Assembly: GCF_964355755.1 (NCBI RefSeq)
Contig: NC_092670.1
Location: 14,757,201 to 14,817,200 of the forward strand
Origin: Antedon mediterranea
Lineage: Eukaryota; Echinodermata; Crinoidea; Comatulida; Antedonidae
Length of the DNA stretch: 60,000 nucleotides
Reading direction: 5' to 3'
The position numbers and the translations under genes were made by a program. Below are positions 24,301 through 29,778 of this stretch, piece by piece (the first letter of the stretch is position 1; each line of letters opens with the position of its first letter). The notes under the pieces are model-generated. The model saw only the letters and a list, made by a program, of their open reading frames with translations, was not told the DNA's origin and made no database searches.

Positions 24301-26696
24301 AACACATCTTTTTTTTTACAAAGGTCAATGCCCCTCCTCTACAGTAAGAACCCACCCTCCCTTCTTTCATGTTTCGTAACATAAAAAAGTAACTCAGTGT
24401 GTAGAGTATTGACTGTGGTCGCCGGTTATATCACCTATGCATGTCCCTTCACACCAAATTCACATGAAGAACGTTCTATCATGTCCTATTGCTAAATATT
24501 TAATCACTTCGGGTTTTAGAATACAATATTTAAATCCCTTCTATGAATGAAGAGGAAAACCGTAATATTTCTTTATAATGCCGTGTTTAAATTCGGCCTA
24601 TGGAAGAGTATAATGTTATTTATACCATGTTCACATAAGGCCTACAAACAGCACAACATAATACAAGCACTGTCAAACAGCTTACATTAATCCATGCTTC
24701 TAATACACTTACCATGTTCACACCTGTAACCAGAGTACCCTGGTAGACATTCACAATACCCATCATCCCCATCTGTTAAGCATGTACCCCCGTTCTCACA
24801 TTGTAACAGATCACATATATTGGCTAACTCTAAAAAAAAAATGTATTGATCTATGTTATTGGTGCACTTAGTAAGAGAACATGGCCATATATAGATGGCT
24901 GCAGTCGCGTGCTCAAGTTAGTGTTTACCAACCGACCGACATAGTGAGTTGTAGAGTCGCGTGCAACGTGAAAGTGATACAGAAATTGTCCGCTATCACG
25001 CCTGTAGTCACTATCGTGCCCTAAAGACCATAACATAGTCTCTACATCTCTGCCGTTGTCTTGATACATTCTGATTCAGTTTCCATCCATCCCGCACCAT
25101 GTTTCTCTTCTTTCTTGTTCAAATGTGTTTCTCTTTTGTCAATATTTATTCTTCAAAAGTACATTTATCTTACGGATAGTTATTCGACGTTAATTCGATT
25201 TTTGCTATCGTCCGTGTACTTAAATTTTAGTAAGTAATGCTCACGACCAATGTTTTTGAGTTATAAACTCAAAAACATTCATATTTAAATCTAATTGCGC
25301 ATTTAACGTGTTCCTCTTAAATTGATATCAATTTATGACTTTATTGAATTCAATTGATTATAAAGTATTAGTTCTAATATAGCCCATTGAAAACTCCTTA
25401 CTATCATTTTTTTGTGCAGGCCGATTTGGATTTATTGCTCTGATCTGTTACTATAATTACCATACCGGCATGATTTTGTGGGAAGAAGGAGACTCGGCCA
25501 ACACATGCAATATTCTTCCCCAACCATTTCAGCCATTTGAACGGGTAAAGGGACTGCCACGAAAAGGAATGGACAAGACGATCATGTGACCAAGTACATA
25601 CGAATGTCCGAAAGCTTATGTTTCAAATTATAAGCATCAACAAATTCAATTTCTTATCAAACATCGTAAACTATTAAATAGTGGGTCATTTAATGAAGTA
25701 ATCTGGCAGCACTAGTTTTTCTTTTAGCGGTAGTGGATTAAACACCGCCTCAAAGACATTTTAATATAATACCGCCTGTGCGTGGTTAAATAATTTCCTG
25801 CCTGTTAGAATGTTGATAGGATGCCTATTTTTTTTGTATAAGGAACAAATAAACAAAGGGTAAACCGCCACTCGGCACAGAAATAATTCCAACATTCATT
25901 TTCATAATTATTATACAAAATCGAATCATTTTAAGGGGAAAGCGAAAAACATCCGGTAAGTAATTCTGAGAAAGGGCCTAATACAAGAATTGCAAGCCTA
26001 ACAATGATTCTGTAAAGTGTAATCGAATCTTTTTAACTTTACATTTATTTTAAAAATAAATTATTAAAAACCAATACAATTGCAGGTCTATTTAAATTTG
26101 GTTTATTAATATTATAGGCCTATTACTGTAAAATAATTAAATATTTCGGTGCCAATTTCATTTTTTCAACTATAGCTACTGCAGTAAATACATTTCGTGT
26201 ACAGCCTATCCAATTATTTAGCAAGCTTTTAGCTTTAATTGGGTAGAATCAACATTACATTGAGTACCAAAAACATTAAACAAATAGTTACTGCAGTAAC
26301 TGAAGTAGAATGATTTGGACATGATCCATAAGGTCTTGGTGTAAATATTGCATGTAGACGAATAAAATCATGTACTTTATTTAACCTTCATTTACCTTGA
26401 CTTTTGCAGGAAATCTCATATGATTCGCAAAAAGTAATCGCATTATGGGTCGAATGGTCAAATTTTTAGACCTTTGTAGGGTGTAATAATATGATAACAT
26501 CTATTTTGGAGATGAATATTATTTCCGTTATCAGGTACGCTAAGCTTACTGAATCTCATAGAGAGGCGTCAACTAAGTTTCACTGAATTAACACGTTTTA
26601 CATGTATAACTTACCTATACCAAATATTGGTGTAGCAAACAGTAGCACGGCTATATAACAATTTAACCAGTGTGACGCCATTGTCACAAAATACAC
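172..26696 (-). CDS. Multi-exon gene: secreted EGF-Kazal-sushi (CCP) protein, 3' end off window
   Basis: Spliced gene assembled from 28 coding exons, about 1473 residues within the window and continuing past the left edge. Domain order is signal peptide (1-22), EGF (23-101, two), Kazal/follistatin-like (102-247, three), then 22 CCP/sushi domains (248-1473). Every internal exon begins after AG and ends before GT, has a length divisible by three and is phase 1-1, so exons can be duplicated or skipped without a frameshift. CCP domains bind proteins or glycans in complement regulators, adhesion proteins and matrix proteins; Kazal and EGF modules are extracellular. The protein is therefore predicted to be secreted, or membrane-anchored if a transmembrane segment lies beyond the edge. 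SVEP1-like, complement-regulator-like and agrin-like identities were considered; none matches the whole order. Function is not assigned. The exon model is strong because frame, splice sites and cysteines all agree. Confidence 0.9.
437..601 (-). CDS. Exon 27: CCP 21, repeated subset (residues 1360-1414)
   Basis: CCP with NCESTISILNGRY, FTCDVGYTLVG, TCENGQYSSS and ICR. Near-identical to exon 24 although separated from it by two divergent CCP exons and 5.8 kb. Acceptor TTTTTCTAG, donor GTAAGT. Confidence 0.9.
770..1035 (+). pseudogene. Non-LTR retrotransposon 3'-end remnant
   Basis: A broken plus-strand reading resembles the C-terminal tail of a non-LTR reverse transcriptase: EGKTRRGRKRVTMLDGLKN around 890-945, and after an interruption EEALNREVWRKMTDDGL around 972-1020. 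Many families share the pattern basic-R-G-R-x-R, then a W/L-x-D-G/D-I/L motif, then DR--WR. Stops and frame shifts show it is dead. It lies antisense in the intron between CCP exons 26 and 27. Confidence 0.45.
1105..1266 (-). CDS. Exon 26: CCP 20 (residues 1306-1359)
   Basis: CCP with DCQRVELLNG, FVCDEGYTLVG, TVCDNGQF and PPICAG; Phe at the Trp position. Donor GTTTGT. Confidence 0.87.
1565..2795 (+). repeat. Left arm of the foldback element
   Basis: Outer unique part 1565-2015; tandem part from about 2019 to 2370 with roughly two 159-160 bp units (CTTAGATATTGTAGATACCA at about 2031, 2190 and 2350); then an inner part with a degraded reverse-transcriptase tail. Pairs with 4985-6537. Confidence 0.82.
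2545..2715 (+). pseudogene. CR1-like reverse-transcriptase C-terminal tail inside the foldback arm
   Basis: Plus-strand translation gives KFSIPARIVRIWNSLPLNV, then a short tail to a stop at about 2709. The pattern R--RIWNSLP--V is the usual C-terminal end of CR1/L2/Jockey-like non-LTR reverse transcriptases. A mirrored, shorter copy lies in the right arm (about 5080-5210). It was therefore part of the arm before the arms were duplicated or homogenised. Confidence 0.5.
2796..3159. other. Foldback core, left flank of the Penelope remnant
   Basis: Contains a plus-strand open stretch at 2821-3057 (78 codons, Lys/Gln/Ser-rich) with no recognisable domain, splice signal or partner. I treat it as non-coding or decayed element sequence. 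Confidence 0.4.
3160..3546 (-). pseudogene. GIY-YIG endonuclease domain of the Penelope-like element
   Basis: An uninterrupted stretch of 128 codons. Cys motif KSCKTCP precedes the linker; the core has IYLIYCNICGKQYVGE followed by LRMRMTQHR and AEHF, matching the GIY, YIG, Arg and Glu positions of the fold in Penelope-like elements. It is the only part of the remnant still open over full domain length. It probably survives by chance rather than as a host gene. Confidence 0.8.
3160..4760 (-). pseudogene. Penelope-like retroelement remnant (RT palm deleted, GIY-YIG kept)
   Basis: Minus-strand pieces in order. First, an N-terminal region with LSRGLKFCPKPRQ and PADKGSATVAMD (about 4600-4210), typical of Penelope-like reverse transcriptases. 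Next comes TPEIADKVAKSV (about 4150-4110). It then passes directly to TVTKSTSSVDFVDT and KTDLFRKPTDK (about 4090-3990), which normally lies after the catalytic palm. Last is a GIY-YIG endonuclease domain (IYLIYCNICGKQYVGET, 3410-3330). The roughly 300-residue palm with its YxDD motif is absent, at least three frame changes are present and a stop follows KFY, so it cannot reverse-transcribe. Penelope-like elements carry exactly this RT plus C-terminal GIY-YIG layout. Confidence 0.85.
4761..4984. other. Foldback core, right flank of the Penelope remnant
   Basis: AT-rich. At about 4860-4910 it reads TCTATCTGAAGATCG then AACGTGAAACACC, which recalls the CTGAAGA-stem-GAAAC layout found near Penelope termini (hammerhead-like). 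The conserved CTGATGA core is not met, so no ribozyme is called. Confidence 0.3.
4985..6537 (-). repeat. Right arm of the foldback element
   Basis: Inverted copy of 1565-2795. Tandem units (GGTCTGCCAGGG-CAAGGCAG) begin near 5463, 5628, 5795 and 5956, so four units against two in the other arm. G-tracts of 10-13 bases occur in two units. Near 5185 it lacks about 27 bp present in the left arm; the missing stretch is bounded by a short ATTCCT direct repeat, a sign of slippage or microhomology deletion. Confidence 0.82.
6728..6885. mobile_element. Small MITE with GGATC-type inverted ends
   Basis: The left end reads GAGCGGATCCAGGACC and the right end reads ATCCTTGATCCGACACT, which are imperfect inverted copies about 150 bp apart. 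No coding capacity. It lies between the foldback element and CCP exon 25. Confidence 0.4.
7141..7305 (-). CDS. Exon 25: CCP 19 (residues 1251-1305)
   Basis: CCP with DCEQIVQFANG, FTCNEGYRLEG, LTCSDGQY and PICYG, with a lysine run (KKK) before cysteine 3. The next intron is the one that took the foldback element. Donor GTATGA. Confidence 0.88.
7306..8271 (-). other. Intron 24
   Basis: No exon seen. Holds an imperfect (ATC/ATT)n low-complexity tract at about 7850-8020 that alternates TCATCATTAT-like units. The rest is featureless AT-rich sequence. Confidence 0.6.
7850..8020. repeat. Imperfect ATC/ATT microsatellite tract
   Basis: Degenerate trinucleotide-rich tract (CATCATTAT, ATCATCAATAT, CATTATCATCA). 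A long open frame rich in Met and Ile on the minus strand arises only from this composition. Confidence 0.7.
8272..8436 (-). CDS. Exon 24: CCP 18, repeated subset (residues 1196-1250)
   Basis: CCP with NCESSISILNGRY, a possible N-glycosylation site (NFT), FTCDVGYTLVG and VCRG. Closest to exon 27, which lies two exons further on, so the copies are not simply ordered by similarity. Donor GTAGGT. Confidence 0.9.
8553..8717 (-). CDS. Exon 23: CCP 17, repeated subset (residues 1141-1195)
   Basis: CCP with NCESSISIVNG, FTCDVGYTLVG, TCDNGQYSSS and VCKG. Donor GTAGGT. Acceptor preceded by a CTTTCTCTTTAG tract. Confidence 0.9.
8970..9134 (-). CDS. Exon 22: CCP 16, repeated subset (residues 1086-1140)
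   Basis: CCP with NCESSILIING, FTCDDGYTLEG, TCDNGQYSSS and KCRG. The second half is almost identical to exons 19 and 23 while the first half (GGYSGRNTHGG) differs, which looks like partial gene conversion. Donor GTACGT. Confidence 0.9.
9359..9523 (-). CDS. Exon 21: CCP 15 (residues 1031-1085)
   Basis: CCP with NCQTPSPVING, FTCNDGYTLVG, TVCLDGQY and PVCYG; Tyr at the Trp position. Donor GTAAGA. Confidence 0.88.
9655..9819 (-). CDS. Exon 20: CCP 14 (residues 976-1030)
   Basis: CCP with NCDSSTSVANG, IVCDGGYTLVG, VSCNSGQF and AECRG. Clearly related to the repeated subset but more diverged, with Phe at the Trp position. Donor GTAATA. Confidence 0.88.
9969..10133 (-). CDS. Exon 19: CCP 13, member of near-identical subset (residues 921-975)
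   Basis: CCP with NCESSISIINGQ, FTCDVGYTLVG, TCDNGQYSSS and ECRG; nearest to exons 18 and 23. Donor GTAGGT is shared with exons 23 and 24, which supports whole-exon duplication including flanking intron. Confidence 0.9.
10250..10414 (-). CDS. Exon 18: CCP 12, member of near-identical subset (residues 866-920)
   Basis: CCP with DCESSISIVNG, FTCDVGYTLVG, TCENGQYSSS and ECKG. Differs at only a handful of residues from exons 19, 23, 24 and 27. Donor GTAAGC, acceptor TTAG. Confidence 0.9.
10415..10854 (-). other. Intron 17
   Basis: AT-rich, with T-runs at 10503-10535. No exon, repeat or structure found. Confidence 0.5.
10855..11019 (-). CDS. Exon 17: CCP 11 (residues 811-865)
   Basis: CCP with NCDPIDTFENG, FSCNAGYSLHG, VFCIDGQY and PACYR. 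Tyr at the Trp position. Donor GTAAGT. Confidence 0.87.
11219..11383 (-). CDS. Exon 16: CCP 10 (residues 756-810)
   Basis: CCP with NCNGLVEPPNG, YGCYAGYTLVG, RTCTDGSW and PSCHG. Third and last of the domains with the canonical Trp; it has one extra aromatic pair around cysteine 2. Donor GTAGGT. Confidence 0.88.
11697..11858 (-). CDS. Exon 15: CCP 9 (residues 702-755)
   Basis: CCP with NCFPFEFLNG, FSCNNDYALVG, LECNDGQY and PACYG; Tyr at the Trp position. Donor GTAATG. Confidence 0.87.
11859..12171 (-). other. Intron 14
   Basis: Nothing recognised beyond splice sites. Confidence 0.5.
12172..12333 (-). CDS. Exon 14: CCP 8 (residues 648-701)
   Basis: CCP with NCNDLVLPNG, FKCNQDFTLIG, AVCTDGVL and PECK; Leu at the Trp position. 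Donor GTAAGT. Confidence 0.87.
12612..12779 (-). CDS. Exon 13: CCP 7 (residues 592-647)
   Basis: CCP with KCAPVVTPENG, FSCEAGYKLVG, IKCFNGVY and PPICYG; Tyr at the Trp position. Fifty-six codons, one more than most neighbours. Donor GTATAG. Confidence 0.87.
12780..13233 (-). other. Intron 12
   Basis: Nothing recognised beyond splice sites. Confidence 0.5.
13234..13398 (-). CDS. Exon 12: CCP 6 (residues 537-591)
   Basis: CCP with NCQAIDVQEY, FSCTDGRNLYG, IMCENGVY and PNCYG. It lacks the usual NG after cysteine 1 and has Tyr at the Trp position. Donor GTATGT. Confidence 0.86.
13604..13768 (-). CDS. Exon 11: CCP 5 (residues 482-536)
   Basis: CCP with GCEPPTSIENG, FCNDGYSVDG, SCSDGVM and PVCR; Met occupies the Trp position. 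Acceptor ATTCCACAG, donor GTAAGT. Confidence 0.87.
13769..14155 (-). other. Intron 10
   Basis: Nothing recognised beyond splice sites. Confidence 0.5.
14156..14320 (-). CDS. Exon 10: CCP 4 (residues 427-481)
   Basis: CCP with NCDLPVMP, FKCMSGYTMYG, SRCTDGAW and PACLG; canonical Trp present. Donor GTAAAT. Confidence 0.88.
14321..14687 (-). other. Intron 9
   Basis: Nothing recognised beyond splice sites. Confidence 0.5.
14688..14852 (-). CDS. Exon 9: CCP 3 (residues 372-426)
   Basis: CCP with NCDDPG, FTCNDGYTLIG, STCVDGVW and PRCY. One of only three domains here that keep the canonical Trp between cysteines 3 and 4. Acceptor TTTTTTCAG, donor GTATTT. Confidence 0.88.
14853..15161 (-). other. 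Intron 8
   Basis: Nothing recognised beyond splice sites. Confidence 0.5.
15162..15323 (-). CDS. Exon 8: CCP 2 (residues 318-371)
   Basis: Four CCP cysteines (NCDDDP, FGCNKGYTLEG, LICLKG, LPICQ) with Tyr in place of the usual Trp before cysteine 4. Acceptor TTTTCAAAAG, donor GTATTT. Confidence 0.87.
15469..15678 (-). CDS. Exon 7: CCP 1 with N-terminal linker (residues 248-317)
   Basis: Seventy codons, longer than the other CCP exons. It starts with a CQYNDNTTH linker holding one extra cysteine and a possible N-glycosylation site (NTT), followed by a CCP core (CERPDE, FSCEEGYSLHG, NCKNGEF, PVPKC). It bridges the Kazal block to the CCP array. Donor GTGAGT. Confidence 0.85.
15895..16044 (-). 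CDS. Exon 6: degenerate Kazal-like domain 3 (residues 198-247)
   Basis: Fifty codons with CGLRKPYKCNTCLR, then EVCGSDGQRYSSEC, then KAC. The core VCGSDG-Y--EC motif is Kazal, but the last cysteine is missing and the tail is basic (CRRKSLHMIP), so the domain is atypical. The donor CCAT|GTAAGT leaves T as the first base of the next codon, which gives the first Cys of the next exon. Confidence 0.82.
16605..16720 (-). pseudogene. Non-LTR retrotransposon C-terminal fragment
   Basis: The minus-strand reading NFPRVWQEIPNYIREHSLF fits the conserved W--IP--IR end of CR1/L2-like reverse transcriptases, followed by a stop at 16605. Only about 35 residues are left. Same orientation as the host gene. Confidence 0.45.
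17131..17200 (+). mobile_element. Helitron-like 3' terminus (hairpin ending CTAG)
   Basis: CTAGATGGTACGC (17157-17169) and GCGTACCATCTAG (17181-17193) form a perfect 13-bp stem with an 11-nt loop (GAGGGAAGCGA), followed by TAT. A related sequence sharing GAGAACCATC and GGGAAGCGAGCG lies inverted at about 29700-29775. A short hairpin at a CTAG-T end suits a Helitron 3' end; the 5' TC end was not located. Confidence 0.4.
17476..17616 (-). CDS. Exon 5: Kazal/follistatin-like domain 2 (residues 151-197)
   Basis: Kazal signature DPVCGTDCITYDNECELNNA, with a CRCKC start typical of agrin/follistatin-type Kazal domains and a final GDC. An extra cysteine replaces the usual Gly in CGTDG, giving one more cysteine than normal. 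Forty-seven codons, phase 1-1, donor GTAAGC. Confidence 0.88.
17617..18022 (-). other. Intron 4
   Basis: No repeat or structure noted. Confidence 0.5.
18023..18169 (-). CDS. Exon 4: Kazal/follistatin-like domain 1 (residues 102-150)
   Basis: Contains the Kazal signature PVCGSDGYTYQNGCELEKA with flanking cysteines (CGKEC, SC, IC, EC). The reactive-site loop between cysteines 2 and 3 reads STKYQPV, which would put Lys or Tyr near P1 if it inhibits a serine protease; inhibitory activity is inference only. Acceptor TATTAG, donor GTAAGG. Confidence 0.88.
18170..19387 (-). other. Intron 3
   Basis: Intron between the second EGF and the first Kazal exon. Most of it is occupied by a candidate element bounded by TGGTCCGG-rich inverted ends (18306-19255). 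Confidence 0.5.
18306..19255. mobile_element. Candidate non-autonomous DNA element with GGTCCGG-rich ends
   Basis: The left side carries CTGTCCGGTTGGACCAA and CCAAAACTGGTCCGG (about 18330-18373). The right side carries the inverse type, CCAAAACTGGCCCGACC and CCCCCGGACCATG (about 19192-19233). The inverted relation is imperfect. No coding sequence is recognised inside. Confidence 0.35.
19388..19507 (-). CDS. Exon 3: EGF-like domain 2 (residues 62-101)
   Basis: Forty codons with six cysteines (LCEPNPC, GKC, RCLC, TNC) and the conserved GF-G between cysteines 5 and 6. The donor is GTTTGT, weaker than its neighbours. The intron before it (19508-24712) is the longest confirmed intron of the gene and is full of repeats. 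Confidence 0.87.
19850..20115 (-). repeat. Dispersed-repeat fragment beginning GCCCGTAGCCAGG
   Basis: Begins AAGCCCGTAGCCAGGATTTT followed by a G-run at 19872-19880. Related starts occur inverted at about 23325-23356 (CCCCCGTGGCTACGGGC) and near 44195 (GACGTAGCCACC). Shared ends in three places indicate an interspersed repeat. Coding content is not convincing. Confidence 0.4.
20722..20935 (+). repeat. Direct repeat copy A
   Basis: Shares CGGTATA, then AAATTCGGCCTAATAT, GAAATGAAGATAAA, GGGTACTACACG and CGCAATAATTATGA in the same order with 21486-21650. Copy A is about 45-50 bp longer because of small insertions. Confidence 0.7.
21486..21650 (+). repeat. Direct repeat copy B
   Basis: Same order of blocks as 20722-20935, about 760 bp downstream. 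The pair could be two insertions of one repeat or the diverged ends of one element; no LTR signs (TG...CA, polypurine tract) were seen. Confidence 0.7.
21955..22030 (-). repeat. Interspersed-repeat end (GCAGGGGCGGACCCAGG type)
   Basis: On the minus strand it begins GCAGGGGCGGACCCAGGGG and continues GTGTTGTCTTAGTGGCC. A GC-rich start of this type in AT-rich surroundings suggests an inserted repeat end. No coding content. Confidence 0.35.
23285..23360 (-). repeat. Repeat end with GGTTCG palindrome
   Basis: GGGGGTTCGTTCGAACCC is followed by TACGAACCCCCGTGGCTACG; the minus strand starts GCCCGTAGCCACGGGGG. Self-complementary and related to the repeat ends at 19855 and 44195. Confidence 0.4.
24713..24829 (-). 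CDS. Exon 2: EGF-like domain 1 (residues 23-61)
   Basis: Thirty-nine codons with six cysteines in EGF spacing (C-x4-C-x5-C, then CEC, then C after GYSGYR). The acceptor is a run of T ending TAG; the donor is GTAAGT. Phase 1-1 joins cleanly to the signal-peptide exon. The DGDDGYCEC pattern lacks the D/N-x-D/N-E/Q calcium-binding signature. Confidence 0.88.
24883..24972 (+). repeat. Short interspersed repeat, copy 1 (GCTGCAGTCGCGTGC type)
   Basis: ATATAGATGGCTGCAGTCGC, then GCTCAAGTTAGTGTTTACC, CCGACCGACATAGTGAG, and GTAGAGTCGCGTGCAACG. Matches 44671-44752 along its full length, so it is a dispersed element of roughly 85 bp with GTCGC-bearing ends. Confidence 0.65.
25249..25279. repeat. Perfect 14-bp hairpin
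   Basis: AATGTTTTTGAGTT and its complement AACTCAAAAACATT are separated by only 3 nt (ATA). No flanking direct repeat. Could be a short inverted-repeat scar or a structured RNA segment; no further support. Confidence 0.55.
26615..26696 (-). CDS. Exon 1 coding: signal peptide and start codon
   Basis: The ATG at 26681-26679 has A at -3 and G at +4. It is followed by a short polar stretch and a hydrophobic core (CYIAVLLFATPIFG), a typical cleavable signal peptide of about 20 residues. The exon ends after 22 codons plus one base, before GTAAGT. A pyrimidine-rich acceptor ending TTTCTAG lies directly upstream of 26696, so 15 nt of 5' UTR are on this exon and the rest of the leader must be on an upstream exon. 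Confidence 0.85.
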
Positions 26697-27958
26697 CTAG
26701 AAATGAGAAAGAAAGGGCGAGTTAGTTTTATAATTCAAGATAATTCTTGTTTTAAAAAGCGGCAGGCTTGATTTATCTAACATGACTCGCAAATTACAGA
26801 ATGGGAATCTATGCTTTTTAAATCAATTAGCCTCAAATTTTTTATTATTAGGCTATAAGTAGTGGAATGGTTACCGGAACCACGAACAAAGGACCTTGAA
26901 TTTGGTAACAAATTGTTATTCAATGTTCCTTTTCGCAGACCGATCATTTAGCGCCATTTTTTGTATGTTTAATATTGCTGTGTTAAAGTTTGTAACCATT
27001 TTTTTTTGTAGAAGCAAAAACTGAAGAAAAACAATGTTTCATGCATCAAATGAATAAATGAAAAAAGGGTTGTCAATATTACTATTTAATCCCAGGAAGG
27101 AAAGCGCAAAATTAATGGTTAATTCAATCAAGTAGGCCTACATTGAATGTTAGAATGAATAACACGTGTAGAGGCTGTCAAAAAAGAATCCTTCATTTAT
27201 TAATTAGGATACAATGTTATGAACATTTAGGCCTACATGCAATGTGTTAATCGTGACTAGAGATACTTATGTGATGTGAATCTCAGACCAGGGAAAACTG
27301 CATCCTAGTTTCGAACCATGCAGTTCTTGTCGGTCTGGTCTGCTACTTTTGATGAATTTACTCAATCTCTAATTAATTGTCACAATCGATTAAAGTTGAA
27401 ATAGATTAAGCTCTCAGAAACTGAGCGAATGGCCTAACTTGAAAAAAAAAGAGATGCCTATAGAAAAGTCGAGACCAATCACTCCCATACCCAAGGCCTA
27501 TATTATCTTTTTGTTAATATTAAATTATTTAATTAAATTAACACTATTAATCAACTATCTGTTTCGCTTTAACTTTTTTTATGTCGCGTTCTTTTCTCTT
27601 GGTATGATAAGGACATCGATTGTTCGTTCTTCCGTGGGATATTTTTTAACAGGATGTATTACCGGACACTTGACTGGACATTCTATCTGCTTCCAAAAGA
27701 TATGTGTCCTTATTTACAAAATATGGTACAATTTTCAATCTGAATTTGATTACTTTTACGATTAAGATTTTAAAATAAATTGAAGTATAAATTAAAATTT
27801 ACACCATTTTTGTTCAATTCTAAGATTTTGAACAGGCAATCAATATACAGTAATGATAATAAAAATAAAAAATTAGCAAAAATGTAAGTAAAATATAATA
27901 ACCAAAAAAGATCGACGTTTTGGAACCATCATGGAACCATAATTCTCAAGAACAAATT

Positions 27959-27988
27959 AATGATTAACATATTTAAATGTTAATCATT
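27959..27988. repeat. Perfect 12-bp inverted repeat
   Basis: AATGATTAACAT (27959-27970) and ATGTTAATCATT (27977-27988) with a 6-nt loop. AT-rich; no direct flanking repeat. Confidence 0.5.
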
Positions 27989-28008
27989 TGTTAAAACAAC
28001 AATTAAAC

Positions 28009-28094
28009 AAAAGCACCAAAGCGTGACAGGAAAAAAAGCCTACAAAGCTAGGCCGCTCATCCTAGTTAATTATTAATTTGGCTTTGGTGCTTTT
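28009..28094. mobile_element. 86-bp MITE-like inverted repeat
   Basis: AAAAGCACCAAAGC (28009-28022) is exactly complementary to GCTTTGGTGCTTTT (28081-28094), with 58 nt between. The size and perfect ends suit a very small MITE; no clear target duplication. Confidence 0.5.
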
Positions 28095-28667
28095 ATTTTA
28101 TTTTTTTTTAACTTAGAGCCGCATTTCTTTTCATTTCAGGTATAGTATTAAGGAAAAGCCTTACTGATTACTTTTATGATTTCCCTTCTACAGATGAAAA
28201 CTACTTCTACTAGATTTTGGGTTTTTTTTCTCTCAAACAGAACAAAGGTTTTTATTTAAATTTAGTTGTTAATATGATTTCGGATTATTTACAAGGGCGT
28301 AGAATTGATAATAGTAACCATAATCTAAATTTCCCATTTGTTCTGTCACGAACATTGATTTTTGGAATACGTAAGGAGGCTAAAATAATGCAATAACATT
28401 TGAATAAGGTCGTTAAGTGTAACCTTTGTGAGAGGCCTATATCAGCATCGTCTTCTTTAGCCTTGTTTTATCATTACCACTTCCGATAATCCACCAATTA
28501 TTTAGGATTTATTTCCTACACTCCAGAGTTCATCCAGAATGATTTTCCCCCTTTCAATTTCCTTATCCGTTAACCGGCAGTTAGTGTACAATGCAACGTT
28601 TATTGATAGTTGTTATAATCACTGATTATCACTAGTCCGTGGACAGATAACAGTTGTTGTGTTTTAC

Positions 28668-28760
28668 TCGTTTCATTTATTTATTTCACCAGCATAATAC
28701 CAATATAAATAATGACAATACAACAAAGATATGAGAAATGATGGGCATGGGTAGTTTATG
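28668..28760 (-). repeat. LINE-like 3' tail
   Basis: On the minus strand the sequence ends TATTATGCTGGTGAAATAAA with an (AAAT)n-type tail, a common end of CR1/L2-like elements. Short and degraded. Confidence 0.35.
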
Positions 28761-28914
28761 CAAAATACATCACTGTAACTCAAATAAGTCATCTACTCTT
28801 CATATAAAAAGAAATTAACATTTAAAAAGGTAACACAGTTAACCAATTGTTATTAAAATTTGTCTATTATAGTATCTGTCTACAAATGTAAAAGAAAAGT
28901 CAGCAAGGATCAAA

Positions 28915-29010
28915 TTTATATTTATTTATTTATTCAGGTATAACAAAAATTACAAAGAGCAGACAAAAGTTTGAAAATATTGTATTACAAAGCATACATA
29001 CAGAAAAGCA
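28915..29010 (-). repeat. LINE-like 3' tail with (AAAT)n
   Basis: On the minus strand the sequence reads GTAATTTTTGTTATACCTG followed by AATAAATAAATAAATA. The motif before an AAAT tail is typical of the 3' end of CR1/L2-like elements. Confidence 0.45.
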
Positions 29011-29697
29011 TATTAAAAAAACATTAAAATGTAACAATTGCAAGGTTATTAGATGAGTTATCATATATGTTGCACATTCACCTTTTTTTCTAAAAAAATA
29101 TTATAGATGAGCTTGATTGAAGAAAAGCAAGACGGAACCTATTACATTTTGGCTTTGTTGGTCAAATTGTGAATATTAATTGAGGATAATTTGAGAGGTA
29201 GTCGGGGTCCTTCCCACTGACTGTATCTAAATTCCCTGTTTTAATTATTTATGGGAACGAAGCTATGAATGTCCAGTGGTGGACTAAGAAACGAACAGTT
29301 TTACAAAATAATAGCGGCCTTCCCAGGTTCAATAATATTACCAGTAGGTAGTTTATCAATATCATGTCATTAAGTTATTAAGTGTATACTTGTCAATCAG
29401 GCAATTCAAATAGGATACCGGTACTACACAAGGTTGAACCATAAAAAACTTGCACGTTTGACAAAAAATAAATAAATAAGAACAAACAACACTATGTGTA
29501 TATAAACATAAAGGGCGTATAAGAATGTAAAAAAAAGGAGGACCTCAGAACTGGGCTTTAGGTCTAAAAAAAAGGACAGCTTTTTGACAACATTAAAAAA
29601 ACAACGCCTACATATTATATTGTACACAAATTGAATTCACAGAAGAACTGAAAATAAATTCTTGTCAGAAATAATAATGATATTACAACAATATGAT

Positions 29698-29778
29698 ACT
29701 ACTAGAGGGTGAGCTCGCTTCGCTCGCTTCCCCTCTAGGAAGTGTAGACGATGGTTCTCGGAATGATAATGTTCTCCT
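29698..29778 (-). mobile_element. Helitron-like 3' terminus, second copy, inverted
   Basis: On the minus strand it reads CCGAGAACCATC, then CCTAGAGGGGAAGCGAGCG, then a hairpin return and CCCTCTAGTA. It shares blocks and order with 17131-17200. The stem bases differ from the first copy while the loop GGGAAGCGAGCG is kept. Confidence 0.4.

Larger units (their letters stand above)
19508..24712 (-). other. Intron 2 (5.2 kb, repeat-rich)
   Basis: Longest confirmed intron of the gene, between the two EGF exons. It holds repeat ends with GTAGCCA motifs (about 19855 and 23290-23355), a 150-200 bp direct repeat pair (20722/21486), a GC-rich repeat end (about 21960-22025) and long AT-rich stretches. 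No exon with cysteine spacing was found. Confidence 0.55.
24830..26614 (-). other. Intron 1
   Basis: Intron between the signal-peptide exon and the first EGF exon. Contains one copy of a CGACTACAGC-type repeat (24883-24972) and a perfect 14-bp hairpin (25249-25279). Otherwise AT-rich with no exon seen. Confidence 0.6.

Noticed and set aside
25249-25279. microRNA precursor
   Set aside because: The stem is only 14 bp with a 3-nt loop, too short for a miRNA hairpin.
27439-27765. 108-codon plus-strand open frame
   Set aside because: Phe/Ile/Leu-rich from AT-rich DNA, with no motif and no support; it looks hydrophobic only because of composition.
27959-27988. Member of the micro-palindrome family
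   Set aside because: A perfect palindrome, but its ends are not CATGGA/TCCATG and it has no flanking direct repeat.
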